DNA of 64,000 bases from Acetoanaerobium sticklandii (GCF_000196455.1 NC_014614.1:498501-562500), one strand, 5' to 3'. Positions 7,212-16,366 are shown, counted from the first letter of the stretch. A program made the numbers and translations. Notes: generated by a model not told the origin, from the letters alone.

Positions 7212-9200
7212 ATGAGGGTTTACGAGAGTGACAAGATCAGAAACATTGCAATCCTTGGACATAGTGGGTCAGGGAAATCAAATTTGATGGAGGCAGTTCA
7301 CTATACTGTCAAGCTTACAAATAGGATTTCTAAACCAACTGATGAAGCCAAGCTAACTTCTTCTATGAATCTACACTCACTAGAGTGGAATGATCACAAG
7401 TACAATTTTTTAGATACTCCTGGTTATTTTGATTTTGATGGAGAGGTTGTGTCTGCTATGGCAGCAGCTTCAGGCACAATTATAGTAGTAGATGGAACCA
7501 CAGATTTACAAGTTGGAACCGATAAGGCTTTAGAAATTACAGATGAATACCAAACTCCACGTTTTATTTTTGTAAATAAAATCGATAGTGAAAAATCCGA
7601 TTACGACAAGATTTTAGACCAATTAAGAGAACGCTATGGCAAAAAGATTGCTCCATTTCATGTACCTTGGGGTAAAGCAGAAGCTTTTAAGGGCTTTATA
7701 AATGTAGTTGATATGTTTGCAAGAGAATATAATGGTAAAGAGTGTGTAAATGTAGATATGCCAACTGATATGGATGATATAATAGCTCCAGTAAGAGAAA
7801 TGCTTATGGAATCAGTTGCTGAATCCGATGAAGCACTTATGGAAAAATATTTTGCTGGTGAGGAGTTTACAACTGAGGAGATACACAAAGGACTTAGAAA
7901 AGGTGTATTAGAAGGAGATGTAATTCCTGTACTTTGCGGCTCAACAGCTAAAAATATCGGAGTTCATACTCTACTAGATATGATATGGGATTATCTTCCA
8001 TCACCACTAGATGAAAAAGATATAAAAGAATCCGATGTGTTTGCAGGTCAAATTTTCAAAACTATAGTTGACTCATTTGTTGGAAAGATATCTTTTGTTA
8101 AAATTCACGAAGGACATTTAAAGCCAGAATCTGAGCTTTATAATGTTAAGAAAGGCCACAAAGAGAGAATTCCTAAGGTGTTTACCTTAGTTAATGGAGA
8201 ATATAAAGAAATGTCCGAAGCAAGGGCTGGAGATATCGTTGCTTTTACAAAGCTTCAAGATAGCTCCACAGGTGAAACTCTATCTTCGAAATCAGGGCAC
8301 GAGAGCTATGATGATTTGGTATTCCCAAAACCTCAGATGCTTGTTGCAGTAGAGCCGACTAATAAAGGGGATGAAGAAAAAATCTCTTCGGGACTACAAA
8401 GATTGATGGAAGAGGATCCTTCATTTACATGGGAGAGAAATGCTGAGACTAAGCAAACTGTTCTAGGTGTACAAGGTGAGATTCACGTTAACTCATTAAA
8501 GGATAAATTAAAAGATAAATTTGGCGTTGAGGTTAAGCTACTTGATTTAAAAGTTCCTTACAGAGAGACTATAAAGGGTAAATCCGATGTCCAAGGCAAG
8601 CACAAAAAACAAAGTGGTGGGCATGGACAGTATGGAGATGTTAAAATTAGATTTGGTCCATCATCAGAGCCATTTGAGTTTGCAGAGGAAATATTTGGAG
8701 GGTCTGTACCAAAATCCTATATTCCAGCTGTAGAAAAAGGACTTAAAGAATCTATGGAAAAAGGAATACTAGCAGGCTTCCCAGTTACAAACATCAAGGC
8801 TGTACTTTATGATGGCTCATACCATGATGTTGATTCATCCGAGATGGCTTTTAAGCTAGCTGCTAATATGGCATTTAAAAAAGGTATGGAAGAAGCTAAA
8901 CCAGTACTTCTAGAGCCAGTAATGAAGCTTAAGATTGTAGTTCCTGAAGAATTTATGGGAGATATCATGGGAGATATCAACAAGAAACGTGGTAAGGTAC
9001 TTGGTATGGAGCCTTTCAAAGGGACGAAACAATTAATTATGGCAGAAGCTCCACAATCAGAAACCTTTAAGTACGCTATTGACCTAAAGGCTATGACTCA
9101 AGGAAAAGGTTATTTTGAGATGGAATTTGAAAGATACGATGAAGTTCCTAGCCAGTTAGCACAGAAAATTATCGAAGAAAGAAAAAATGAAGAGCATTAA
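7212..9200 (+). CDS. EF-G-like translation GTPase (second EF-G paralogue)
   Basis: A 662-aa GTPase with the EF-G domain order. The G1 P-loop is GHSGSGKS (residues 16-23), G3 is DTPGYFDFDGE and G4 is NKID (from residue 122). A beta-barrel domain and the domain III-V region follow, including GGHGQYGDVKI and the C-terminal PVMKLKIVVPEEFMGDIMGD. It is shorter than canonical EF-G (about 690 aa) and lies alone rather than in the rpsL-rpsG-tuf cluster. It therefore belongs to the EF-G-like paralogues whose cellular role is poorly defined. The ATG at 7212 was chosen for its spacing from GAGGGGA. Confidence 0.85.
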   Translation: MRVYESDKIRNIAILGHSGSGKSNLMEAVHYTVKLTNRISKPTDEAKLTSSMNLHSLEWNDHKYNFLDTPGYFDFDGEVVSAMAAASGTIIVVDGTTDLQVGTDKALEITDEYQTPRFIFVNKIDSEKSDYDKILDQLRERYGKKIAPFHVPWGKAEAFKGFINVVDMFAREYNGKECVNVDMPTDMDDIIAPVREMLMESVAESDEALMEKYFAGEEFTTEEIHKGLRKGVLEGDVIPVLCGSTAKNIGVHTLLDMIWDYLPSPLDEKDIKESDVFAGQIFKTIVDSFVGKISFVKIHEGHLKPESELYNVKKGHKERIPKVFTLVNGEYKEMSEARAGDIVAFTKLQDSSTGETLSSKSGHESYDDLVFPKPQMLVAVEPTNKGDEEKISSGLQRLMEEDPSFTWERNAETKQTVLGVQGEIHVNSLKDKLKDKFGVEVKLLDLKVPYRETIKGKSDVQGKHKKQSGGHGQYGDVKIRFGPSSEPFEFAEEIFGGSVPKSYIPAVEKGLKESMEKGILAGFPVTNIKAVLYDGSYHDVDSSEMAFKLAANMAFKKGMEEAKPVLLEPVMKLKIVVPEEFMGDIMGDINKKRGKVLGMEPFKGTKQLIMAEAPQSETFKYAIDLKAMTQGKGYFEMEFERYDEVPSQLAQKIIEERKNEEH

Positions 9201-9270
9201 GAATATATTCAGATAGAAAACTAGAATAGATTTGAGAAATACAGATTCTTATGAAAGTTTAATTATAGTG

Positions 9271-9300
9271 AAAAGAGCTTGCGAATCCGCAAGCTCTTTT
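9271..9300. terminator. Bidirectional terminator after the EF-G-like gene
   Basis: Perfect 13-bp arms (AAAAGAGCTTGCG, 9271-9283, and its complement, 9288-9300) around loop AATC. It serves both the GTPase and the convergent M28 peptidase. Confidence 0.9.
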
Positions 9301-9328
9301 CAATGAAGTACTTAAAATTTTTATTTAC

Positions 9329-10675
9329 CTAGTAAACTATTTCCACTGATTTGTCCTTCGCATCCCACTTAACATTGCCATTTAAAACCTTAGCAATTTC
9401 ATTTACAGCTACAAAGATATCACCATCTTCAGTAATCACTGCTTTCGAATCTTTGTCATAGGTTTTCTCTGTATCTAAGTCGAATACTACAGTTTTTCCA
9501 TTTTTGCTGATAGTAAGTTCTTTTTCGTTATTTGAAACTGAAACCTCTAGCTTCATAGCTTTTTCTATAACATCAAGTGAAACTAAAGCTCTACCTTCTT
9601 TTATAAATGGTTTTTTAGCTGCTTTTTCAGGCTTTCCATTATTCTTGATTTCGTCTTTACCTATTTTAATTTTTACAGAATTATATTCTGCTGGATTAAA
9701 GTTGAGTACTAGCTCAGTAAGTGTATTTGAGAAAGTCATTAATCTTTCTTCAACTCTACCTGGAAACTCTCTTTCTAGAAAATCTAGATTATCATTTTCT
9801 GTATGCCAGATTTCACCGTGTTTTTCGGTTTGAGTATATCCATCCATATCACCCAAATGCCAGTTTGTAGCTTCAAAGTATCCATAAGGGATTCCTCTTT
9901 CAACAAAAGGAGCATGGTCACTCCAGTCTCCAGTTGTACCAGCTGGATAGTCTTTATTGTGTCCGGGGTTTGTTTCTAAATCAAGTCCAAGCTCTTTAGC
10001 AATTGCTAAGGCTTGTTCTCTTACAAAGCCTTTTTTGCCTAAATCACCATAAACATACATGAAGTCTCCAGCAAGCAGAGAGTCTAAGTTGATCATAGCT
10101 ACAGTATTATTTACTTCAGCTTGTGTCATGTTTTCCGCATAGTATGAGGAGCCATTTAATCCACCATTTTTAATATTATCGCTATTTTTGAAGCTTTCTT
10201 CAGCACCAAAAGCAATAAATCTAACAGTATAAGGAGTTTTAAGGTCTGATATTTTTTCAGCAGTTTCAAGCATTACAGCAACTCCAGAAGCATTATCGTC
10301 AGCACCTTTTCCAGTATTGTTTTTTGAATCGTAGTGAGCTCCTATGATGATTTCTCTTTTAGATTCACCTGGTTTTACTGCAATAACATTATATGATGTT
10401 ACAGTATCATACGGTTTATCGTCTTTTGTTCTTTGAATTTCAAAGCTTTGGAGCTTAGTATCATAGCCCAAATCCATAAATACATCTTCAATATAGTCTT
10501 TTGCATCATATTCGCCATTTGTTGCTTGAGTTCTATCACCTATTTCGTCTGAAAGCTCAACAACATGCTTATAAGCAAGTTCTCCTGCATCGGGATCTTT
10601 CGTAAGAGCATTTGAAAAAATTGGTGTGACGATAATTAGTGAAGCTAAAGCAAACGCAGAAACTTTTTTCATCAT
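9329..10675 (-). CDS. Exported M28-family zinc aminopeptidase with C-terminal copper-amine-oxidase-like domain
   Basis: 448 aa. A signal peptide (MMKKVSAFALASLIIVTPIF) is followed by an M28 peptidase domain. The putative zinc ligands are His114 in GAHYDS, the Asp pair at 126-127 in GADDNASG, Glu159/160 in GAEES, Asp198 in INLDS and His254 in GDWSDHAPF. From about residue 330 comes a domain of the copper amine oxidase N-terminal type (VKIKIGKDEIKNN, LVSLDVIEKAMKLEV), common on clostridial exported proteins. It probably trims peptides outside the cell, which suits an amino-acid fermenter. AGGAGG lies nine bases before the ATG. Confidence 0.9.
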   Translation of the reverse strand: MMKKVSAFALASLIIVTPIFSNALTKDPDAGELAYKHVVELSDEIGDRTQATNGEYDAKDYIEDVFMDLGYDTKLQSFEIQRTKDDKPYDTVTSYNVIAVKPGESKREIIIGAHYDSKNNTGKGADDNASGVAVMLETAEKISDLKTPYTVRFIAFGAEESFKNSDNIKNGGLNGSSYYAENMTQAEVNNTVAMINLDSLLAGDFMYVYGDLGKKGFVREQALAIAKELGLDLETNPGHNKDYPAGTTGDWSDHAPFVERGIPYGYFEATNWHLGDMDGYTQTEKHGEIWHTENDNLDFLEREFPGRVEERLMTFSNTLTELVLNFNPAEYNSVKIKIGKDEIKNNGKPEKAAKKPFIKEGRALVSLDVIEKAMKLEVSVSNNEKELTISKNGKTVVFDLDTEKTYDKDSKAVITEDGDIFVAVNEIAKVLNGNVKWDAKDKSVEIVY

Positions 10676-10726
10676 ATAATCAATCCTCCTATTTGTAAAA
10701 TAACTTCCTTATTATAAAGATAACAA

Positions 10727-10801
10727 GGTAAGCATGAACCATTAGCAATTTTGATTGCAATAATAGATGGTTCATAATATATTTACCCTAAAGTCACTTT
10801 A
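10727..10801. repeat. Nested dyad between the M28 peptidase and the lipoprotein
   Basis: ATGAACCAT (10734-10742) faces ATGGTTCAT (10767-10775). Outside it GGTAA (10727-10731) faces TTACC (10783-10787), inside it GCAAT faces ATTGC, and the palindrome TAAAGTCACTTTA (10789-10801) follows. There is no T-run on the minus strand, so it is not a simple terminator. It may be an mRNA leader structure or protein site for the M28 gene. Confidence 0.45.
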
Positions 10802-10833
10802 ATAAAAATTATATTCAAGTAATTTTTTGAGAT

Positions 10834-11547
10834 TTAAAATTCTTCGATTACAACATCAGAAGGAACTTCGAATTCTGAGTCGTTAATATCTCCTACTTTT
10901 AGCTCAGTGACTTCAATAGTCATCTCGCTACCATCCACGCCTTTGCTTACCATTTTCATAGTTATGCCATATTTTTTGCTAACCCAAAGCTTCACTTCTT
11001 CATTTGTAGCTTTGTCTTTTGATAAAATAACTGCGCAATTTTCGCCTAGTATTTTCTCATCCCCTACTACCTCAAAGGTCGCAGTATCTACTTGCTCATC
11101 TACTGAAGCAATATCAGTCATGCTGGTATCAGGCATGAACGATGAGTCGCCAGAATCTGCTTTGAATCTCATTCCAGTTTTTTCAGATGCGCTATATGTG
11201 ATGAATTCACCTGTTTTTGAATCTATTATGTTAATCATTTCGTCGCCATCAGCAACTATACTGCTTTTCACTTTATCTCCTTTATGCCAAGTTTTCATCT
11301 GACTTTGCTGGTCTGCCATTGTAAAGGTCTGTGCATAGTAAATACCATCTTTAAATGCATTTTCTCCTTTTTTAAATAATTCTGCTAGGTCAGCAGATTC
11401 TTCTTCAGCTGCTGGTTGTTCAGCCTCTGGAGCAGCTTCTTCCTTTGTAGTATCTGGGGCTGGAGCTTCTTCCTTAGGGGAACATCCAGCTAATACAGAT
11501 GTACCTAATATAGCTGATAAAAATAATGCAATTGCAATCTTTTTCAT
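10834..11547 (-). CDS. Lipoprotein with LolA/LppX-like fold
   Basis: 237 aa from the ATG at 11547, which lies eight bases after AGGAGG; a GTG six bases upstream is too close to it. The signal sequence ends in the lipobox SVLAGC. A low-complexity Ala/Glu/Pro linker (to about residue 53) precedes a globular domain with strand-rich text such as KTWHKGDKVKSSIVADGDEM and VKLWVSKKYGITMKM. This resembles outer-membrane-lipoprotein-sorting-protein folds found on Gram-positive lipoproteins, which usually bind a hydrophobic ligand. The function is unknown. It is transcribed toward the M28 gene, 158 bases apart. Confidence 0.7.
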   Translation of the reverse strand: MKKIAIALFLSAILGTSVLAGCSPKEEAPAPDTTKEEAAPEAEQPAAEEESADLAELFKKGENAFKDGIYYAQTFTMADQQSQMKTWHKGDKVKSSIVADGDEMINIIDSKTGEFITYSASEKTGMRFKADSGDSSFMPDTSMTDIASVDEQVDTATFEVVGDEKILGENCAVILSKDKATNEEVKLWVSKKYGITMKMVSKGVDGSEMTIEVTELKVGDINDSEFEVPSDVVIEEF

Positions 11548-11593
11548 TATCACAACCTCCTTTTATACTATTTTAATCCTATGATAGATAAAA

Positions 11594-11625
11594 TGCTATA
11601 ATAATTGAAGATAAAAAGGTATAAT
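11594..11625 (+). promoter_or_regulatory. Promoter region of lysA-rfbB
   Basis: An extended -10 (TGC then TATAAT, 11594-11602) and a second TATAAT (11620-11625) lie upstream of lysA. No good -35 is visible for either, so I cannot choose between them. Confidence 0.45.
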
Positions 11626-11673
11626 ATATAAAATTAAGTAATCAGTCGTATATAAAACTAAGGAGGGGGAACT

Positions 11674-12939
11674 ATGCAAGAGAATTTTGAGTTTTGTTCA
11701 GTTGACAGTGTATATCTAGCGCAAAAATATTCTACACCGCTTTATGTTATGAGCCAGGATATAATAGAAGAAAAAATAGATTATATTAAGGTGAATTTTT
11801 TAGATAAATACCCTCGTACATATGCATATTATGCTAGTAAGGCTTTTTTGACTAAAGCAATGGCTAAAATAATTAAAAAATCAGAAATGGGTATAGATGT
11901 AGTATCTTATGGAGAGCTATATACGGCATTAGATGCTGGAATAAATCCAGATAAAATAATGTTTCATGGAAACAACAAATCAAAAGATGAATTGGAATTT
12001 GCATTAGAAAGAGGAATAGGAAGAATAGTAGTAGATGGAATAAGTGAGCTAAAGCTATTAATAGAGCTTGCAGGAGAAAGATTTACTGCAAAAATTTTAC
12101 TTAGAATATCTCCAAATGTGGAGGCACATACTCATAAATATATAAGTACAGGACAGCTAGATTCAAAATTTGGACTTTCTTTTGCCAGCAAAGACTTAGA
12201 TGAAGCTATAGAACTGGCAATTAAATCAGAGCATATTGATTTTAAAGGCTTTCATTTTCATGTTGGCTCACAGCTTTTTGACAATGAGGCCCATGTAGAG
12301 TCAACAAAAAAAGCTATGGAGCTTATTAAAGAAATAAAAGACAAGTATGATTATGAAATAGAGGATTTAAATGTCGGGGGGGGATTTGGAGTAAGATATA
12401 CGGCTGAAGATGAACCTATGCCACTTGAATATTTTACAGATGCAATTATGGAAGAAGTAATAGCTTTAATTGATAAATATGAGATAATAAGACCGAATAT
12501 TTTTATAGAGCCAGGAAGATATATAGTAGCTGAAGCAGGAATTACTCTTTATACTGTAGGTAGTGTAAAAAATATTGAGTCAGTTAGGAAATATATATGC
12601 ATAGACGGAGGTATGGCAGATAATCCAAGACCAGCACTTTATCAAGCCAAATACAGTGCTTGCATAGCAAATAAAATGTATGATGAAGATACTGAGCTAG
12701 TAACAGTTGCTGGAAAGTGCTGTGAAAGCGGAGATATATTAATTTGGGATATTAATCTTCCTAAAGTAGAAAGAGGAGACATACTAGCAGTTATGGGAAC
12801 TGGAGCATATAACTATAGTATGTCGAGCAACTACAATAAGCTTGCAAAGCCTGCAGTGGTTATGATTCATGATAAAGAAGACAGACTGATAGTGCAAAGA
12901 GAGTCCTACGAGGATTTACTTAAAAACGATTTAGGTTAG
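11674..12939 (+). CDS. lysA: Diaminopimelate decarboxylase
   Basis: Catalyses the last step of lysine synthesis, meso-diaminopimelate to lysine plus CO2. A 421-aa fold-type III PLP enzyme. Lys56 in YYASKAFLTK binds PLP, HFHVGSQ and the glycine loop GGGFGVRY hold the phosphate, and Cys350 in CCESGD is the catalytic cysteine from the partner subunit. The start follows AAGGAGGGGG. rfbB begins 12 bases after its stop, so the two are probably one operon despite unrelated pathways. Confidence 0.93.
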   Translation: MQENFEFCSVDSVYLAQKYSTPLYVMSQDIIEEKIDYIKVNFLDKYPRTYAYYASKAFLTKAMAKIIKKSEMGIDVVSYGELYTALDAGINPDKIMFHGNNKSKDELEFALERGIGRIVVDGISELKLLIELAGERFTAKILLRISPNVEAHTHKYISTGQLDSKFGLSFASKDLDEAIELAIKSEHIDFKGFHFHVGSQLFDNEAHVESTKKAMELIKEIKDKYDYEIEDLNVGGGFGVRYTAEDEPMPLEYFTDAIMEEVIALIDKYEIIRPNIFIEPGRYIVAEAGITLYTVGSVKNIESVRKYICIDGGMADNPRPALYQAKYSACIANKMYDEDTELVTVAGKCCESGDILIWDINLPKVERGDILAVMGTGAYNYSMSSNYNKLAKPAVVMIHDKEDRLIVQRESYEDLLKNDLG

Positions 12940-12950
12940 GAGAGATAAGT

Positions 12951-14000
12951 GTGAACTTACTAGTAACAGGTGGAGCTGGATTTATTGGCTCAAACTTTAT
13001 TAAATATATGCTAAAGCATCACGATTACAGAATAGTAAACTTAGACTTACTTACTTATGCTGGAAATCTAGAGAACCTAGAGGATATAGAGGGAGATGCT
13101 AGGTACAAGCATATTAAGGGAGATATTTGTAATAGAGAGCTAGTAGAAAGTATTTTTAGAAGATTTGACATAGATATGGTGGTTAATTTTGCCGCAGAAT
13201 CCCATGTTGATAGAAGCATAGAAGACCCTGAAGTTTTTCTTAGAACAAATATAATGGGAACTCAGGCACTACTTGATATTGCTAAAGATTTTTGGAAAAT
13301 AGATTTATTTGATAAGTACTGCAAAGAGTATAAAAAGGGCGTTAAATTTGTTCAGGTATCGACAGATGAGGTTTATGGCTCTTTAGGTGAAACGGGACTT
13401 TTTAAAGAAACAACATGCCTAAATCCCAACAGTCCCTATTCGGCTTCCAAAGCTTCAGCTGATATGATAGTAAGAGCATATAGTGAAACCTATGGACTTC
13501 CTGTTAATATTACAAGGTGCTCTAATAATTACGGACCATATCAATTTCCTGAAAAGTTAATTCCTCTAATGATAAATAATGCGATAAATGATAAACCTCT
13601 TCCTGTTTATGGCGATGGGAAACAAGTGAGAGACTGGCTTTATGTTGAGGATCACTGCAGTGCTATTGACTCTGTGCTTCATAAAGGAATGCTTGGAGAA
13701 GTTTATAATATTGGTGGGAATAATGAAAAACAAAATTTGGATATAGTAAAATTGATTTTAAATGTGCTAGGAAAAGATGAAACTTTAATTACTCATGTAA
13801 AAGATAGATTAGGACACGATAGAAGATATGCAATAGACAATACAAAAATAAGTACAGAGCTAGGATGGGAGCCTAAATACACTTTTGATGAAGGTATAAA
13901 GCTAACGATAAAATGGTATTTAGACAATCCTAGGTGGATAGAGAAGATTATTTCTTCAGAATACAGAAATTATTATAGCAAAATGTATGAAGGAAGGTAA
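12951..14000 (+). CDS. rfbB: dTDP-glucose 4,6-dehydratase
   Basis: Converts dTDP-glucose to dTDP-4-keto-6-deoxyglucose, the entry to many deoxysugars. 349 aa, short-chain dehydrogenase fold. The NAD loop is GGAGFIGSNF near residue 7, STDEVYGSL carries active-site Asp-Glu, and the catalytic pair is Tyr163/Lys167 in YSASK. It starts with GTG, preceded by AGGAGA. The FdtA-like ketoisomerase and DegT aminotransferase that would use its product lie at 26.6-28.2 kb. No rfbA, rfbC or rfbD is in the window. Confidence 0.93.
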   Translation: MNLLVTGGAGFIGSNFIKYMLKHHDYRIVNLDLLTYAGNLENLEDIEGDARYKHIKGDICNRELVESIFRRFDIDMVVNFAAESHVDRSIEDPEVFLRTNIMGTQALLDIAKDFWKIDLFDKYCKEYKKGVKFVQVSTDEVYGSLGETGLFKETTCLNPNSPYSASKASADMIVRAYSETYGLPVNITRCSNNYGPYQFPEKLIPLMINNAINDKPLPVYGDGKQVRDWLYVEDHCSAIDSVLHKGMLGEVYNIGGNNEKQNLDIVKLILNVLGKDETLITHVKDRLGHDRRYAIDNTKISTELGWEPKYTFDEGIKLTIKWYLDNPRWIEKIISSEYRNYYSKMYEGR

Positions 14001-14087
14001 TTGTGGATTATAATTTAAAGAAGTTATTTTTTATAAATGCTTCTTAGGCTAAAAATTGTTATACGAATTTAATAGTTAAGTATTTTT

Positions 14088-14153
14088 ATATCCTAGATTA
14101 TTAGCATCTACACAATATGTAGATAAGAAGCTAATGATATAGGATATTTTTTT
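14088..14153 (+). terminator. Long-hairpin terminator, family copy A
   Basis: ATATCCTA...TAGGATAT arms (14088-14147), with inner pairs ATTAGC/GCTAAT and ATCTAC/GTAGAT, are followed by a run of seven T. It shares the CCTAGATTAT...ATCTACA text with copies B and C. Confidence 0.75.
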
Positions 14154-14247
14154 GAACTTTTTTCCTACCTTTTCAAAAATAAATGCATATTGTATAGTAG
14201 AAACAGAACATATGTTCGATAGTTGTACAGAGATAGGAGGTAAGGAA

Positions 14248-14790
14248 ATGGAGACAAATACTTACGAAGATATAGAACAAGCGCTTATAGGCTATAAGGA
14301 AGCTACTGCTACTTGGGATAAACAAGAATATCTAAGACAGCTTTTAGCTTACATTACTCCTCTGATAAAGAAAAAAATAAGACACTATTTTGGATATGTA
14401 GATGAGGATTTACTTCAGCTAGGATATGTTAGGACTATTGAATTAATTGATAATTATGAACTGGAAAGAAATATATTATTTATGGGATATATGAAAAGAA
14501 TGCTAGGATGTTATTACTATGATGAGAAAAGAAAACAAGCTAAGGTAGCGGATTTAGTAGAATACGATGAGACCTTTATGGAATCAGATTATGACCATGG
14601 TTATTTCGATATCGAACTAGAAGATTTATTAAAGGGTCTTTCATATAAAGAAAGATATGTAGTTGAAAGGCACATTATGGAGAAGAGCTTACTAAAAAAT
14701 GTAGCTAAGGAACTCGATGTTTCCTATGTCTATGCAAAAGAATTAAAAAGAAATGCTATAAAAAAGCTTAGAGTTTTAATTTGTTTATAG
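14248..14790 (+). CDS. Small sigma-70-like factor
   Basis: 180 aa from the ATG at 14248, which follows AGGAGG by seven bases. The frame is open 32 codons further upstream but without a ribosome site. The middle (DEDLLQLGYVRTIELIDNYE, then FMGYMKRMLGCYYYDEKRK) looks like sigma region 2. The end (LSYKERYVVERHIMEKSLLK, ELDVSYVYAKELKRNAIKKL) looks like the region-4 helix-turn-helix. The length fits the small clostridial sigma proteins of the TcdR/BotR/UviA kind or a phage-like sigma. It lies directly before two c-di-GMP-controlled surface genes, which it might transcribe; that is only inferred from position. No anti-sigma gene is adjacent. Confidence 0.72.
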   Translation: METNTYEDIEQALIGYKEATATWDKQEYLRQLLAYITPLIKKKIRHYFGYVDEDLLQLGYVRTIELIDNYELERNILFMGYMKRMLGCYYYDEKRKQAKVADLVEYDETFMESDYDHGYFDIELEDLLKGLSYKERYVVERHIMEKSLLKNVAKELDVSYVYAKELKRNAIKKLRVLICL

Positions 14791-14825
14791 TTTAACGTAA
14801 AATAATGTTATAAACTATGTTTTAA
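14787..14825 (+). terminator. Weak hairpin after the sigma-like gene
   Basis: ATAGTTT (14787-14793) pairs with AAACTAT (14812-14818) and a short T-rich stretch follows. It overlaps the stop codon and is weaker than the other terminators here. Confidence 0.35.
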
Positions 14826-14910
14826 TATACTTATTCAGGGTATATTTAAAGTAACTAGAATTAGTAATATATTCGTACTCCTTTAGTTAGAATTTCCCAA
14901 TTTGTATGAA

Positions 14911-14993
14911 AAAGGCAAACTACAGGAAACTGTAGGACGCAAAGCGAGGAGTCTAAGACTGAATACTAACTCAGTTATGATAGTCCAGCCGCC
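14911..14993 (+). promoter_or_regulatory. c-di-GMP-I (GEMM) riboswitch aptamer, locus 1
   Basis: GGCAAAC (14914-14920), a five-pair stem with GAAA tetraloop (14921-14934) and GGACGCAAAGC (14935-14945) are diagnostic. GAGGAGTCTAA, a P3 hairpin (ACTGA 14958-14962 with TCAGT 14971-14975) and the 3' arm ATGATAGTCC-AGCCGCC (14977-14993) complete the aptamer. The last seven bases are also the foot of the terminator that follows, so ligand binding and termination should compete, predicting an ON switch. The downstream gene is an LPXTG surface protein, a usual target of c-di-GMP. Confidence 0.9.
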
Positions 14994-15018
14994 ATATTTT
15001 TTTATATGGCGGCTTTTT
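14987..15018 (+). terminator. Riboswitch terminator, locus 1
   Basis: An 11-bp perfect stem (AGCCGCCATAT 14987-14997 with ATATGGCGGCT 15004-15014), then TTTTT. It lies between the aptamer and the LPXTG gene. Confidence 0.88.
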
Positions 15019-15019
15019 G

Positions 15020-15083
15020 AGTTAAGATAAGTTATGATTGTCCCGTTGCCATCCAAAACTTGGTTTTTAAGTTTAATGGATGG
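15020..15083 (+). promoter_or_regulatory. Second aptamer 3' arm plus RBS-sequestering hairpin, locus 1
   Basis: After the terminator, GTTATGATTGTCCCGTTGCC (15031-15050) repeats the aptamer 3' arm found at 14975-14993; its GTTGCC fits the GEMM consensus better than the first copy does. Its end enters a hairpin: CCATCC (15049-15054) with GGATGG (15078-15083) and AAACTT (15056-15061) with AAGTTT (15069-15074). The GGATGG strand takes the first two bases of the Shine-Dalgarno GGAGG (15082-15086). Confidence 0.65.
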
Positions 15084-15094
15084 AGGTGTCAAAA

Positions 15095-16366
15095 ATGAGA
15101 AAAAACAGAAGATTCTTAGCAATTATCATGGTATTAGCATTTTTAGGCTGGTCATTTAACGCTCAACGAGTATTCGCAGATAGTGAAATACCCCCTGAAA
15201 TTCAGCAAGAAGAACAAGAAGTAGTTGATGAGGAACAAAACGAAGAACAACCGGAGAATAATTTAGAGCCTGAGAATGAAGAAGAAGTAATAGAAGAAGA
15301 ACCTTTTGAAGAAGAGGAAGTAATAGAAGAAGTAATCGAGGAAGAAATAGTGGAGGAAATAATTGAGGAAGAACCTATTGAAGAAATAGTAGAAGAAGTT
15401 ATTGATGAAGAGATTGAAGAAATTATTGAAAATGAAGAAGTACCAATGTCTTTAATGAAAGCTCCAGAAATCCTTGATGTAGATGTTCAGTATTCAGGAC
15501 CAGCAGCTCAGCAACCAATAGATGAAGCTAATTTTAAGCTTGAAGAAACTGGATATGAAACTGAAAAAGTTGATGATTCTCCAAGAGGTAGTGGAACTAT
15601 TTCATTAGATAATGAAGAATTTATTAAGTGGTTTGTAAGTGAAGATGCGAAGTATCTATCTTGGGAAACAAGCTCATCAAATGTAACAGTATATAAAGTA
15701 TATGTAAAAGGTGGACAAGGAGAAGACGGAACTAAAGGTTATCTATATGTTTATGATCCTACAATCAGTTCTGATAGTGGATTGCATCCAGCAGTAAATA
15801 AGAATGATAGTATCGCTGCTATTAGCCATTTCTCTTTCTTATTTGGATTAGTGATACCAGAAGATCCTGAGGACCCAGAAGACCCTGAGGATCCAGAAGA
15901 CCCTGAGGATCCAGAAGACCCTGAGGATCCAGAAGATCCAGAAGACCCTGAAGACCCTGAAGACCCTGAAGATCCAGAAGACCCAGAAGATCCTGAGGAC
16001 CCAGAAGAACCAGAAAACCCTGAAAACCCTGAAGAACCTGAAGAACCTGAAGAACCAACAGTTCCTGAAGATGATGACGATGATGATGATGTAGTAGTAA
16101 TTGAAGAAGAGGAGACTCCTTTAGCATTACCAGGAGAACCTGATGTATTTGTAGCAACTGTAACTTCTATAAATACTCCTGAAGAAATAGTAGAAGAAGA
16201 AGTTCCTCTTGGAGTACCTCAAGTCGAAGAACCTGAAGAAGAAATAATAGAAGAAGAAGTACCACTAGCAGCACCAGAACTTCCTAAAACAGGTGGATTT
16301 GCACCAGAACTTCTATATGCTTTAGGCTTAAGCTTAATTAGTGTAGGATTTAAGTTTAGAAAATAA
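15095..16366 (+). CDS. LPXTG cell-wall-anchored surface protein with PED-repeat stalk
   Basis: 423 aa. The start is the ATG at 15095, eight bases after GGAGG; an in-frame ATG at 15080 overlaps that site and is rejected. Parts in order: a signal peptide; a Glu-rich acidic region (to about residue 120); a small globular domain with KVYVKGGQG, LYVYDP, SDSGLHPAVN and ISHFSF; a Pro-Glu-Asp tripeptide-repeat stalk; an Asp run; then LPKTG at residues 396-400, a hydrophobic segment and a basic tail (KFRK). Sortase should link it to peptidoglycan; no sortase is in the window. The globular domain resembles small beta domains in other surface proteins, with unknown ligand. Confidence 0.88.
   Translation: MRKNRRFLAIIMVLAFLGWSFNAQRVFADSEIPPEIQQEEQEVVDEEQNEEQPENNLEPENEEEVIEEEPFEEEEVIEEVIEEEIVEEIIEEEPIEEIVEEVIDEEIEEIIENEEVPMSLMKAPEILDVDVQYSGPAAQQPIDEANFKLEETGYETEKVDDSPRGSGTISLDNEEFIKWFVSEDAKYLSWETSSSNVTVYKVYVKGGQGEDGTKGYLYVYDPTISSDSGLHPAVNKNDSIAAISHFSFLFGLVIPEDPEDPEDPEDPEDPEDPEDPEDPEDPEDPEDPEDPEDPEDPEDPEDPEEPENPENPEEPEEPEEPTVPEDDDDDDDVVVIEEEETPLALPGEPDVFVATVTSINTPEEIVEEEVPLGVPQVEEPEEEIIEEEVPLAAPELPKTGGFAPELLYALGLSLISVGFKFRK
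15857..16062 (+). repeat. PED (Pro-Glu-Asp) codon repeat tract
   Basis: Imperfect tandem nine-base units (CCAGAAGAC, CCTGAGGAT and variants) encode a long Pro-Glu-Asp stalk, drifting to Pro-Glu-Glu and Pro-Glu-Asn. Synonymous variation between units suggests an old tract, but length change by slippage is possible. Confidence 0.85.

Noticed and set aside
14152..14247. Longer N-terminus for the sigma-like protein
   Set aside because: No Shine-Dalgarno, and AGGAGG sits exactly before the ATG at 14248.
15822..16157. Leu/Gln-rich minus-strand reading frame
   Set aside because: It is the antisense of the PED repeat tract.
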